A program made the position numbers and the translations under genes. From Cuspidothrix sp046080125 (GTDB taxonomy: Bacteria; Cyanobacteriota; Cyanobacteriia; Cyanobacteriales; Nostocaceae): DNA of 64,000 nucleotides. Where the stretch lies: the NCBI GenBank assembly GCA_046080125.1, contig JBJTTJ010000163.1:4572-68571 (forward strand). The letters run 5' to 3'. Positions 1 through 8,182 of the stretch are shown here, in pieces. The notes beneath the pieces are model-generated. The model had not been told where the DNA came from, ran no database searches, and saw only the letters and a program-made list of their open reading frames with translations. Position 1 is the stretch's first letter, and every line of letters starts with the position of its first letter.

Positions 1-136
1 CAGAGATTATGGTAGAGACAATCGAGAAAGTCGAGAAAGTCGAGAAAGTCGTTCTCCCAATTATGAAAGTCGTTCTACCCGCAGCAAACGCCCCAGCTAC
101 CAGGATAACTGGGATGATGACGATGATTGGCTCTAA
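1..136 (+). CDS. dnaK: C-terminal tail of a DnaK-type Hsp70 (partial)
   Basis: Open reading frame entering from the left edge and ending at TAA 134-136. Only 44 residues are visible: a low-complexity tail rich in Arg, Ser and Glu with three consecutive RES units, ending in a run of Asp and the residues DDDDDWL. Cyanobacterial DnaK paralogues of the DnaK3 type have long charged C-terminal tails of this kind, and a dnaJ gene follows on the same strand, as in the known dnaK3-dnaJ linkage. The chaperone core lies outside the window, so the call rests on the tail and on synteny. Confidence 0.55.
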   Translation, partial: RDYGRDNRESRESRESRSPNYESRSTRSKRPSYQDNWDDDDDWL

Positions 137-140
137 GATA

Positions 141-163
141 ATTTTAGATTTTGGATTTTCGAT
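141..163. repeat. Short tandem heptad repeat (GATTTTG type)
   Basis: Three imperfect copies of a heptamer close to GATTTTG sit directly after the dnaK stop. The same heptad, in either orientation, recurs at 13682-13716 and inside the oxoprolinase gene at 52716-52746. Short tandemly repeated heptads are a known feature of heterocystous cyanobacterial genomes. Confidence 0.6.
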
Positions 164-220
164 TAAGTATCTTGAGTCTAATATCTGACTTTAAATATTT
201 GTAGTGTCATTAATTAAGTA

Positions 221-285
221 CAACCAACAACTGACCACTAACCACTAACCACTAACAACTGACCACTAACAACTAACCACTAACT
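221..285. repeat. Degenerate ACCACTA/ACAACTG tandem repeat
   Basis: About 65 bases built from alternating ACCACTA and ACAACTG-like units, lying between the DnaK tail and dnaJ. A sister array of nearly the same units is present at 12724-12772. It belongs to the short tandemly repeated class of cyanobacterial intergenic repeats. It ends 13 bases before the dnaJ start and so probably lies in its 5' leader. Confidence 0.7.
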
Positions 286-298
286 CAAATAATAGATT

Positions 299-1291
299 AT
301 GCAAAATTTGCAAAATTTTCGTGATTATTACGAGATTTTAGGAGTTTCTAAAGATGCTTCTAGCGAAGAAATTAAAAAGGTTTACCGTCGTTTAGCTAGA
401 CAGTATCACCCTGATCTTAATCCAGGGAATAAGGAAGCTGAGGAAAAATTTAAAACCATTGGTGAAGCTTACGAAATTCTTTCTGACCCGAGTCGGCGAT
501 CGCAATATGACCAATTTAGTCGCTATTGGCAACAAAACGGCTTTGCTGGGAATAAACAAATACCTAAGCCTAAAGGTTGGGATACCCGCGCTAATGGTCG
601 TTCTAATCAAGACGTAGACCCTAGCCAATTCAACGATTTTGAAAGTTTTGTCAATCAGGTAATTGGTGTCAGCAACCGTAAAGAACCCAAAAATACTCCC
701 GGAAATACCACGACCAGCGACCCCTTCCGCACTCCTAGAACTAAAGTTGCCTACACCGTTAACACCCCACCCCGTAGCACTCGCAGAGATATTGAAGCGA
801 GATTAACCTTACCTTTAGAGAAAGCTTATCAAGGCGGTAACGAAAGAATACGTTTAGAGGATGGGCGATCGCTCGAAGTGACTATGCCCCCAGCCATGGT
901 GACAGGGCAAACTATCCGCCTCCGCAATCAAGGCATCGGTGGTGGCGATTTATACTTAAAAATTACTGTTGAAACCCATCCCTTATTTAAATTTGAAGGT
1001 TCTAACATCTTTTGTCAAGTACCTGTAACCCCTTGCGAAGCAACATTAGGCGGACAAGTCGAAGCACCTACCCTTGATGGTCCAGTAAAAATGACTATTC
1101 CCCCTGGTGTCAGATCCGGGCAAAGATTCCGCCTTGGTAATAAAGGATACCCTATTGAAAATGGACAACGTGGTGATCAATTAGTAGAAATTCAGATAGT
1201 AACCCCTAAAAATATTAGTCCTCAAGAACGGGAACTTTATGAAAAATTGCGAGAAATAGAAACCTTTAAACCCCGTGCTGATTTAATTTAA
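299..1291 (+). CDS. dnaJ: DnaJ/CbpA-type J-domain co-chaperone
   Basis: A 330-residue Hsp40 that stimulates the ATPase of DnaK and delivers unfolded substrates in the cytoplasm. The J domain spans about residues 9-75 with HPD at 37-39. A Gly/Asn/Pro-rich linker follows, then two substrate-binding beta-barrel domains from about residue 165 and a C-terminal dimerisation segment. The CxxCxGxG zinc-finger repeats of type I DnaJ are absent, so this is a type II (CbpA-like) protein. It sits 162 bases after the DnaK tail on the same strand, which fits a dnaK-dnaJ unit. ATG 299 starts immediately before the J domain. Confidence 0.9.
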   Translation: MQNLQNFRDYYEILGVSKDASSEEIKKVYRRLARQYHPDLNPGNKEAEEKFKTIGEAYEILSDPSRRSQYDQFSRYWQQNGFAGNKQIPKPKGWDTRANGRSNQDVDPSQFNDFESFVNQVIGVSNRKEPKNTPGNTTTSDPFRTPRTKVAYTVNTPPRSTRRDIEARLTLPLEKAYQGGNERIRLEDGRSLEVTMPPAMVTGQTIRLRNQGIGGGDLYLKITVETHPLFKFEGSNIFCQVPVTPCEATLGGQVEAPTLDGPVKMTIPPGVRSGQRFRLGNKGYPIENGQRGDQLVEIQIVTPKNISPQERELYEKLREIETFKPRADLI

Positions 1292-1330
1292 TTGCCAGAA
1301 TCAGGATTTAAGGATGAAAATGATATTTAA

Positions 1331-1363
1331 ACTCCCAATTATCTTGATCTGGGAGTATTTGTT
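1331..1363 (+). terminator. Hairpin terminator after dnaJ
   Basis: Six-base stem ACTCCC (1331-1336) / GGGAGT (1351-1356), followed by ATTTGTTTT. It lies between the convergent dnaJ and recR genes, 40 bases after the dnaJ stop. Confidence 0.5.
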
Positions 1364-1426
1364 TTAATTATGATTTTCTTTTATTTTTGACCATTATTAT
1401 ATGTCAATAATACCAGATTTCATAAC

Positions 1427-2023
1427 CTAATCAAGTTCTCTTCTTCCTTCTAATGCTCTTGCTAAAGTTAATTCATCAGCATATTCTAAATCACCACCTA
1501 CAGGTAAACCAAAGGCAATTCTAGTAACTTTAGTAAATGGTTTGAGTAATTGAGCTATATATAAAGTTGTGGTTTCTCCTTCTATACTGGGACTGATAGC
1601 TAAAATCACCTCTTGAGGTTTTTTTTCGCTTACTCTTCTGACTAAAGGTTGAATATTTAATTGTTCTGGACTAATACCATCCATAGGAGAAATAACGCCT
1701 CCTAAAACATGATATTTACCTTTATATTCGCGGGTTTTTTCTAAAGCAATGACATCACGAGAATCTGCAACTACACAAATAGTTGTATTATCTCTTTGAG
1801 GATGACGGCAAATTTCACAGACTGGTTCTGCGGAAAGGTGAAAGCAAACTTGACATAAACCTACTTGTTTTTTAGCATCAATTAGGGCTTGTGCTAAGGC
1901 TTCTACCTCTGCTTCTGGTCTTTTTAATATATGCAAGGCCAAACGTTGGGCGCTTTTGGGACCAACTCCGGGTAGGCGTTGCAATTGTTCTATTAATCTG
2001 GCTAAGGGGCGTGCGTAAACCGT
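1427..2023 (-). CDS. recR: Recombination mediator protein RecR, non-canonical start
   Basis: RecR forms the clamp that with RecO/RecF loads RecA at gaps during recombinational repair. Visible are the helix-hairpin-helix LPGVGPKSAQRLA, a four-Cys zinc finger (CxxC...CxxC) and the Toprim domain with its acidic residues around VADSRD. The usual RecR N-terminus (ARPLARLIEQLQRLPG) is encoded, but no ATG, GTG or TTG occurs between the in-frame stop at 2044-2042 and an internal TTG at 1984. The ribosome site GGAGGT (2035-2030) is spaced 6 bases from ACG 2023-2021 and only 3 from ATT 2026-2024. I therefore place the start at ACG, giving 198 residues, the normal family length. A TTG 1984 start would remove 13 conserved residues. 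Confidence 0.9.
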   Translation of the reverse strand, partial: TVYARPLARLIEQLQRLPGVGPKSAQRLALHILKRPEAEVEALAQALIDAKKQVGLCQVCFHLSAEPVCEICRHPQRDNTTICVVADSRDVIALEKTREYKGKYHVLGGVISPMDGISPEQLNIQPLVRRVSEKKPQEVILAISPSIEGETTTLYIAQLLKPFTKVTRIAFGLPVGGDLEYADELTLARALEGRRELD

Positions 2024-2029
2024 AATTTT

Positions 2030-2035
2030 ACCTCC
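2030..2035 (-). promoter_or_regulatory. Strong ribosome binding site defining the recR start
   Basis: GGAGGT on the minus strand, complementary to the 16S rRNA 3' end. It is 6 bases upstream of ACG at 2023 and decides against the internal TTG at 1984, which would lie more than 40 bases away. Confidence 0.65.
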
Positions 2036-2098
2036 ATGGTTTTATTTTCTATTTTACAATCATCTGAGGTTATTAATAAATATTCGACCAAAAACTGA

Positions 2099-2698
2099 CT
2101 AACTATGTATTCTTGGTTCTGGGTGTAAAGTTGCTAATAATTGACTTTCCACTTCTGCTAATTCATCTAATCTATCCATGACTATTTTTCTGTCAAAATA
2201 GGTATCAGCTAAAACCCAATACATCCCAAAATGTCGGGCTTCCGATGTTATTAAACTACGATAAAATGCGGCTAATTCTGGTTCTGGACAGTTGGCAGCT
2301 AATAACCCTAAACGTTCATGACTGCGGGCTTCTATTAAGCCTGTAACTAGCAGAGAATCTAAAAAACGGTGTGGTTCTTGGTTACGTACTTGGGCTTTTA
2401 AACCAGAACCGTAGGGAGGAGGAGGTAATGGTTTGAGGGGAATATTGCGTTTTTCTAACCATTGGTTAACTTGTTCTAAATGTTCTAATTCTTCCCTGGC
2501 GATCGCTGTTAATTCTTTCACCATTTTAGTATTTGATGGATAGCGAAACATCATATTTAAGGCAACTCCGGCCGCTTTCTTTTCGCAGTGAGAGTGATCT
2601 AATAAGATAATATCAAGATTGGCGATCGCTTGCTCTATCCAGGCATCACTGGTAAGTTGTTTGAGAGCGTTAATAGTCGGTAGGGGTGAACTTAGCAT
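2099..2698 (-). CDS. miaE: tRNA-(ms2io6A)-hydroxylase MiaE
   Basis: A 199-residue non-haem diiron monooxygenase that hydroxylates the isopentenyl side chain of 2-methylthio-N6-isopentenyladenosine at tRNA position 37. The ferritin-like helical fold and its ligands are visible: Glu/His in AREELEHLEQV, Glu in GLIEARSHERL, and Glu/His in SLITSEARHFGMYW. Length and the PPPPYG linker fit the family. The substrate-making enzyme MiaB is encoded at 57677-59038 in the same window. ATG 2698 is the only reasonable start. Confidence 0.9.
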   Translation of the reverse strand: MLSSPLPTINALKQLTSDAWIEQAIANLDIILLDHSHCEKKAAGVALNMMFRYPSNTKMVKELTAIAREELEHLEQVNQWLEKRNIPLKPLPPPPYGSGLKAQVRNQEPHRFLDSLLVTGLIEARSHERLGLLAANCPEPELAAFYRSLITSEARHFGMYWVLADTYFDRKIVMDRLDELAEVESQLLATLHPEPRIHS

Positions 2699-2789
2699 GG
2701 GAATAATTACTCCAAATTAAACAACTAGCTAATGATTGATTTTAATTTTAAATCTTGATTTATAGGCTCGTTTATCCAGCATCTTTTAT

Positions 2790-4334
2790 TTAAGAGAACT
2801 TTGTTAGGAAACTTAATAATTGTTTGGTTCTGGGTGTGAGTAAAGTCTTGCGATAAGCATCTGCGGCTTTTTTTATTGCTTCTGCTTGGGTAGGATAAGG
2901 ATGAATTACACTACTAAGTTTACTTAAACCAATATTGTTAACAATAGCTGTGGTAATTTCGGAAATCATGTCCCCTGCATGATAAGCGACTATAGTGGCA
3001 CCAAGAATTTGATCTGATCCTTTTTTGTGATGAATCTTTAAAAAACCAGATTCTTCTTGATCTGCGATCGCTCGATCTACACTTTGAAAAGGAATCTTAA
3101 TAGTTTCTATCTTTATACCCAATTGTTGGGCTTGATTTTCATATATTCCCACATGAGCAATTTCTGGACTAGTATATGTCACCCAAGGCATCACCAAACT
3201 ACTTAGTTTAGATCGTCCCCAACCAAAAGGAGAAAACAAAGTATTTTTAATCACAATTCGTGCCGCAGCATCCGCCGCATGAGTAAATTTCCAGTTCATG
3301 CAGATATCACCGGCAGCGTAAATTTTAGGATTTGTAGTTTGCAAATAATCATTAACTTTTACACCCAAAGTTTGATCATATTCTACACCCACCACTTCTA
3401 AATTCAAATTTTCCACATTAGGGACACGTCCTGTACCAACTAAGATATCATCTACTGTTATAGAGTTGCGATCGCCATTTACAGAGAAATATAATCGCTT
3501 TCCTTCCGTAACTGTCACCACTTCTTCTAACTGACAATTCAATACTAAACCAATACCTTCCTCAATGAAAACTTTTTGTAAAATTTCTGCCGCTTCTGTA
3601 TCTTCCCGATTTAAAATATGAGAACTATTATGAAACAATGTCACCTCACAACCCAAACGTTGAAATGTCTGCGCCAATTCACAACCAATAGGACCGCCAC
3701 CAATCACTGCCAATTTTTGTGGTTTTCGAGTCAGAGAAAAAACAGTTTCATTAGTTAAATAACCGGCTGCTTCAATGCCGCGAATTTTTGGTTTAATTGC
3801 CCTAGCACCAGTAGCAATTACAGCTTTTTTAAACTTTAAAGTTTGATCAGCAACTTCTACAGTATTATTGCTTGTAAATTTACCATCACCTAAAAATACG
3901 TCAATTCCTAAATTTTTAAATCTTTCCACTGAATCATGATGACTAATACCGGCCCTAATCCGGCGCATTCTTTCCATAACTGTGGCAAAATCAACATCAA
4001 GTTGGGAAATATTAATACCTAAATCTCTAGCTTTTTTAATTTCCTCGACCACACGGGAAGAACGAATCAGACATTTAGAAGGGATACAACCCACATTTAA
4101 ACAATCTCCTCCCATGAGATGTTTTTCAATTAATGCTATTTTCAAACCCAATTCTAAACCAGCAACACCGGCAGCAACAACTAAACCCGCAGTTCCCGCA
4201 CCAATTACTACCAAATCATAATCATCAGCAGCTTGAGGATTTATCCAATTATCTGGATGAACATTTTTTAGTAGTTTTTGATTATACTCATCCATCGGAG
4301 GAATTGTAACTCTGTTAAATTCTGAATTTGACAT
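2790..4334 (-). CDS. FAD-dependent pyridine nucleotide-disulfide oxidoreductase, MerA-like
   Basis: A 514-residue flavoprotein of the lipoamide dehydrogenase/mercuric reductase family. Seen are the N-terminal FAD site (VVIGAGTAGLVVAAG), the redox disulfide GGDCLNVGCIPSK, the NAD(P)-binding GGGPIGCELA, the second FAD motif ending AAGDIC, and a C-terminal dimerisation domain with the HPYPTQAEA active-site loop. Databases commonly call such proteins mercuric reductase. However, it lacks the N-terminal metal-binding domain and the vicinal Cys pair at the C-terminus, so mercury reduction is unlikely. It is the last gene of the TVP38/glycosyltransferase group on this strand. The substrate is unknown. 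Confidence 0.8.
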   Translation of the reverse strand: MSNSEFNRVTIPPMDEYNQKLLKNVHPDNWINPQAADDYDLVVIGAGTAGLVVAAGVAGLELGLKIALIEKHLMGGDCLNVGCIPSKCLIRSSRVVEEIKKARDLGINISQLDVDFATVMERMRRIRAGISHHDSVERFKNLGIDVFLGDGKFTSNNTVEVADQTLKFKKAVIATGARAIKPKIRGIEAAGYLTNETVFSLTRKPQKLAVIGGGPIGCELAQTFQRLGCEVTLFHNSSHILNREDTEAAEILQKVFIEEGIGLVLNCQLEEVVTVTEGKRLYFSVNGDRNSITVDDILVGTGRVPNVENLNLEVVGVEYDQTLGVKVNDYLQTTNPKIYAAGDICMNWKFTHAADAAARIVIKNTLFSPFGWGRSKLSSLVMPWVTYTSPEIAHVGIYENQAQQLGIKIETIKIPFQSVDRAIADQEESGFLKIHHKKGSDQILGATIVAYHAGDMISEITTAIVNNIGLSKLSSVIHPYPTQAEAIKKAADAYRKTLLTPRTKQLLSFLTKFS

Positions 4335-4399
4335 TTATTTGCTTTATTCCCTAAACAATTTTTAACGCCACTCTATATCATAATTAGGAAAATATCAGG

Positions 4400-5032
4400 T
4401 TATGAAATTTCGTCTTCCAAAGCTTTTTTAGCTATCTTAGTGATATAAATTGTCATCACAATTGTGGCTATCAAACCAATAATTTTTATTACCCAATCCA
4501 CTATCATATTATCAAGTTTACTTTCACTACCAATGAAAGCTAAATTCCCGGCTAAAGATCCAATATAAACATACATAATTGTACCAGGAATCATTCCTAC
4601 TGAACCGAGAAAATAATCTTTAAGAGGAACAGCAGTAATTCCCAAAGCATAATTTAAGAGATTAAAGGGAAAGATGGGAGAAAGTCGAGTTAATAATACA
4701 ATCTTTAAACCTTCTTTACCAACTGCTTTATCAATAGCTGCAAATTTTTTGTTGTCAGATATTTTCTTTATTACCCAGTCTCTAGCTAAATAACGTCCTA
4801 CCAAAAATGCTGCTGTAGCACCCAAGGTAGCACCAATAAAGACATATAAAGAACCCAAAATCACACCAAAAATTACACCAGCACCCAAGGTCAGAATTGA
4901 ACCTGGTAAAAAAGCCACAGTAGCAATAACATAGATGCCAATAAATGCTATTCCTCCTAAACCACCAAGGCCATTAATCCACTGTAGAGCACTTTGTAAT
5001 AATCCTTGGGTATTGAGTGAAAATATGTTCAT
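4400..5032 (-). CDS. TVP38/TMEM64 (VTT domain) membrane protein
   Basis: A 210-residue inner-membrane protein with about five hydrophobic segments. The VTT/SNARE-associated domain shows FLPGSILTLGAGVIFG near the N-terminal third and the family signature RLSPIFPFNLLNYALGIT in the middle. I chose ATG 5032, which has AGGA upstream, over GTG 5050. It is closely similar to the next gene upstream (5124-5858), so the two are paralogues probably arising by tandem duplication. DedA/VTT proteins are linked to lipid scrambling and membrane homeostasis. The role in this cluster is not established. Confidence 0.85.
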   Translation of the reverse strand: MNIFSLNTQGLLQSALQWINGLGGLGGIAFIGIYVIATVAFLPGSILTLGAGVIFGVILGSLYVFIGATLGATAAFLVGRYLARDWVIKKISDNKKFAAIDKAVGKEGLKIVLLTRLSPIFPFNLLNYALGITAVPLKDYFLGSVGMIPGTIMYVYIGSLAGNLAFIGSESKLDNMIVDWVIKIIGLIATIVMTIYITKIAKKALEDEIS

Positions 5033-5123
5033 AGGTTCCGATTCCTGCACTACAGCAAAATATATTTCTGATCATAATATCATAACTATCAATATACACA
5101 ATAGGAAAAAAATCTAAAAATTC

Positions 5124-5858
5124 TTAATATTCATAATCCTGATCTTGCTGATTATCAGTAAGTTCTACTTTTTTGGATAAAGCTTTTTGGGATATTTTTG
5201 TAATGTAAATAGTTGTCAAAATAGTTGCTGTTAGTCCAGTTAATTGCATGATAAATTTCCAAATTTGTACTTCTGTAGAAATTAATTGATTAGATGTAGT
5301 AATCATGGTAATATTTACAGCTAAAGAACCCACATAAACATACATTATTGTACCTGGTAAAATACCCAAAGAACCTAAAATATAATCTCTAATAGAAATC
5401 TGTGTAACTCCAAAGCCATAATTTAATAAATTGAAAGGAAAGATAGGAGATAACCGAGTTAATAAGACGATTTTCCATCCTTCCTTTGCAACTGCTTGAT
5501 CAATTAGTTTGAATTTAGGATATTTTTCTAATTGTTTATACACCCAATTTCGTGATAGATAACGTCCGATTAGAAAAGATAATATTGCCCCTGATAAAGC
5601 AGCAATTAATACGTATATAGAACCCCATAATAACCCAAATAAATAACCACCTTGGAGAGTAAGTAAAGAACCAGGAATAAATAGTAATGTTCCTAAATTA
5701 TAGATAAAAATAAATGTGATTGGACTAATATTGACTGGATTATTAAAAATTGTCGAAATATCAATTACTCTTATTATATTTACTAAAATAATTAACAAGC
5801 ATACCAATAATAATGTTTTGATTTTTTGGTTAAATGGCAATTTATAATTAGGTAGCAT
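5124..5858 (-). CDS. TVP38/TMEM64 (VTT domain) membrane protein, second copy
   Basis: A 244-residue paralogue of the gene that follows it. It has an N-terminal membrane anchor, then FIPGSLLTLQGGYLFG, RLSPIFPFNLLNYGFGVT and a shared block GTIMYVYVGSLA that is almost identical to its neighbour. Both copies end in a membrane helix and a short charged tail. Gene spacing (about 90 bases) and common strand suggest cotranscription with the flavoprotein and glycosyltransferase. Confidence 0.85.
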   Translation of the reverse strand: MLPNYKLPFNQKIKTLLLVCLLIILVNIIRVIDISTIFNNPVNISPITFIFIYNLGTLLFIPGSLLTLQGGYLFGLLWGSIYVLIAALSGAILSFLIGRYLSRNWVYKQLEKYPKFKLIDQAVAKEGWKIVLLTRLSPIFPFNLLNYGFGVTQISIRDYILGSLGILPGTIMYVYVGSLAVNITMITTSNQLISTEVQIWKFIMQLTGLTATILTTIYITKISQKALSKKVELTDNQQDQDYEY

Positions 5859-5940
5859 AGGGTTAACCTAAATTTCTAGCTATGAGCATCATTTAATATC
5901 ATTTATTATAGACTATTTTTGTAAAAATCAGGTTAAAATT

Positions 5941-6654
5941 CTATGACTTCCTCTGCCGATACCAATTACAAATTCGATTTGGAGAAACACCCAGTAAGTA
6001 AGCGATGACAACAATTTGATTTAAAATCGTAGTGTGGAAAATTCCTTTTTTTAACCATCTACGAGGAGAGGTAATAACAGGTGCAGATAATAGATAAATT
6101 TTTCCCAATGATTTTAACTTCCTGATCAGTTCAAAATCTTCCATAATTGGCATTTGGGGGAAATAACCAACTTGTTGAAATACGTCTTTGGTGAGAAAAA
6201 TAGCTTGATCACCATAGGGCATTTGCCAAAGATGCGATCGCCATTTTACACCAAATTCCACCAAACGTAAACCCCAATTAGGTGCATTGATATACAAAGC
6301 AAACGCACCAGCAACAATTCCCGGTTTTGCTAATGTCCTGTGCACCATCACATCAAACCCCTTTGGTAAAAGAGTATCACCATGAAGAAATAGCAGAATT
6401 TCCCCACTAGCAACCATAGCACCCGCATTCATTTGATTAGCACGTCCTGGAGAAGCAACAATAACTTTCACATCTAAAGATTTAGCTATTAACAAAGTTT
6501 CATCTACCGAACCACCGTCAACTACAATTATTTCTATATCATTACTATACCGGATACTATTAACTACTGCTTTGATATTACTAGCTTCATTGAGAGTGGG
6601 AATAATAATAGAAATTGAGTGCTTGGTAATATTTTGATCCATAATTTCCGACAT
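5941..6654 (-). CDS. TIGR04283-type family 2 glycosyltransferase
   Basis: A 237-residue GT-A fold glycosyltransferase. It begins with the nucleotide-sugar motif SIIIPTLNEASNI, followed by VVDGGSVDET, SPGRANQMNAGA and the metal-site region LFLHGDTLLP, then GDQAIFL and MEDFELIRKL. This pattern matches the subfamily named TIGR04283, which has been linked to arsenosugar synthesis. No ArsM or ArsS-like gene is visible here, so the acceptor is unknown. It lies 22 bases from the small membrane gene upstream and about 80 bases before the VTT pair, all on one strand. Confidence 0.8.
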   Translation of the reverse strand: MSEIMDQNITKHSISIIIPTLNEASNIKAVVNSIRYSNDIEIIVVDGGSVDETLLIAKSLDVKVIVASPGRANQMNAGAMVASGEILLFLHGDTLLPKGFDVMVHRTLAKPGIVAGAFALYINAPNWGLRLVEFGVKWRSHLWQMPYGDQAIFLTKDVFQQVGYFPQMPIMEDFELIRKLKSLGKIYLLSAPVITSPRRWLKKGIFHTTILNQIVVIAYLLGVSPNRICNWYRQRKS

Positions 6655-6676
6655 TGTTACAAAAACTGCATGGAAA

Positions 6677-6913
6677 TCAAGAACGTTTTTCTAAATGATC
6701 TAAAACACCATTGCGAATCATTAATTGTGGCCAAATTAGTAAAAAGAATCCCATCCAAATTAATAGAGGAATAGCTACTAAAATCGTCAACCAAACAATT
6801 TTAAATATTAACCAGATACCACTAACCAATGTTACTCCAGTCAGGACAACTGACCAAGGTTGACACCACCAAGGTTTATATTTCCAAGGACTAATTGTTT
6901 GTTGTTCAGACAT
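6677..6913 (-). CDS. Small two-helix membrane protein (DUF6737-like)
   Basis: 78 residues: a Trp-rich start (WKYKPWWCQPW), then two adjacent hydrophobic helices and a short polar tail. The Trp-rich segment and length recall a cyanobacterial family of unknown function (DUF6737), but that assignment is from memory. It is the first gene of the minus-strand cluster and ends 22 bases before the glycosyltransferase, suggesting translation from one mRNA. Confidence 0.65.
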   Translation of the reverse strand: MSEQQTISPWKYKPWWCQPWSVVLTGVTLVSGIWLIFKIVWLTILVAIPLLIWMGFFLLIWPQLMIRNGVLDHLEKRS

Positions 6914-7155
6914 TTTTAAAAAGTTGATGTTATTGTGGGGAACAGAGTAAAAGTTTTTATGTATCTGGTTTTCAGATCAATTTGTGCATCCTACAGCATA
7001 TTTCGAACGAGTGTACAAACTGAAATCATAAAACCCTTGTGGAACAGGCTATCTCATAACTTAGGAAACTGCTGTATTCAACTGCATACCGCTATATCAA
7101 TGCAGTAGTAAAAAGGTTAATAGGGAAACCAGTAAAAACAATCTTTATGGAAAAC

Positions 7156-7641
7156 TTACCTACCATCAGGATTCCATTTATCTACAGGGATATATTGATT
7201 TTCCACTATATCTAAAGCTTGAACTTGTCCGTTAGGACTCAACACCCGAAACCAATAAATCGTACTGGTACTTTGATCAGAATGATTCTCAAATACTCTC
7301 ACGACATAGTAAGGTGAGTCAATAGTAGGAGAACTATCAACCACTGATGCAACTCGGATAGATCCCCTAGATAATCTTTGAATTTCCCCAGCTTTCCGTC
7401 TTACTTGTGGTAAGTTCTGGACTAATTCCAGTGCTTTATTTGCGTCTAGTATAGAAGTAGCCTGAGAAGCTTGTACAAACACCATATTATTTGTCTGAGG
7501 GAACAAGTGAGCAGAAACTAATCTCTTATGACCCCGATCTTGAAACCTCTGATCAGTAGTAGAATGTGCTAATAACACCACAACTAATGAAGCCAGTAAA
7601 GGGTAATAGGCGAACTTTTGAGTTGAGTTACCTCTAAGCAT
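7156..7641 (-). CDS. Hypothetical secreted or membrane-anchored protein
   Basis: 161 residues, not recognised. A basic N-terminus followed by a hydrophobic stretch (YYPLLASLVVVLLAHS) suggests a signal anchor. The rest is a small soluble domain with strand-like segments (PYYVVRVFENHS, STIYWFRVLSPNGQVQALDI), reminiscent of PepSY-like or other periplasmic alpha/beta folds. It stands alone, about 145 bases before ridA on the same strand. Confidence 0.6.
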   Translation of the reverse strand: MLRGNSTQKFAYYPLLASLVVVLLAHSTTDQRFQDRGHKRLVSAHLFPQTNNMVFVQASQATSILDANKALELVQNLPQVRRKAGEIQRLSRGSIRVASVVDSSPTIDSPYYVVRVFENHSDQSTSTIYWFRVLSPNGQVQALDIVENQYIPVDKWNPDGR

Positions 7642-7786
7642 TTACACTTACTCCTTTGCTCCTTAACGATCTCCCTAAATCATTATATCATCACTGATCC
7701 CCATATTTGCCCAAACTCTAAAAAAATTATTTCACGAATCAAGCATTATATAGGTGATGAATATTGTATTTTTACCAGGTGTCTAT

Positions 7787-8182
7787 TTAATCGTTAATCA
7801 CTGCGATACATTCAATTTCTACCAGCACATTTTTAGGTAAACGAGAAACCTCCACGCAAGCACGCGCGGGGGCTGTATCTTCAGAAAAATATTTTGCATA
7901 AACCGCATTAACAGCAGCAAAATCATTCATATCAGCTAAAAACACGCCTGTTTTGACCACATCAGCAAATGTAGCACCTGCTTTCGTCAGAATAGCTTCA
8001 ATATTTCTCATTACCTGTTCCGTCTGTTTGGTGACATCATCGGTGTAAATAACATCGCCCAAAAGAGGATCTATGGCAATTTGTCCAGCTACAAACAACA
8101 TTTGACCAGAAGCCCGAATGGCTTGATTATATGGTCCAACTGGTGCAGGTGCTTTATCGGTACGGATTACTTCACGAGTCAT
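7787..8182 (-). CDS. ridA: RidA family reactive imine/enamine deaminase
   Basis: 131 residues, the family's normal length. RidA hydrolyses 2-aminoacrylate and related enamines released by PLP enzymes, as a cytoplasmic trimer. Diagnostic segments are APVGPYNQAI at residues 13-22, MLFVAGQIAIDP, and the active-site block PARACVEVSRLPKNVLVEIE, whose Arg binds the substrate carboxylate. ATG 8182 is correct by alignment to the compact domain. Confidence 0.93.
   Translation of the reverse strand: MTREVIRTDKAPAPVGPYNQAIRASGQMLFVAGQIAIDPLLGDVIYTDDVTKQTEQVMRNIEAILTKAGATFADVVKTGVFLADMNDFAAVNAVYAKYFSEDTAPARACVEVSRLPKNVLVEIECIAVIND

Noticed and set aside
1982..1984. TTG start for recR
   Set aside because: It has no ribosome site and would remove conserved N-terminal residues encoded upstream in frame.
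2790..4334. True mercuric reductase
   Set aside because: No heavy-metal domain and no C-terminal Cys pair; no mer genes nearby.
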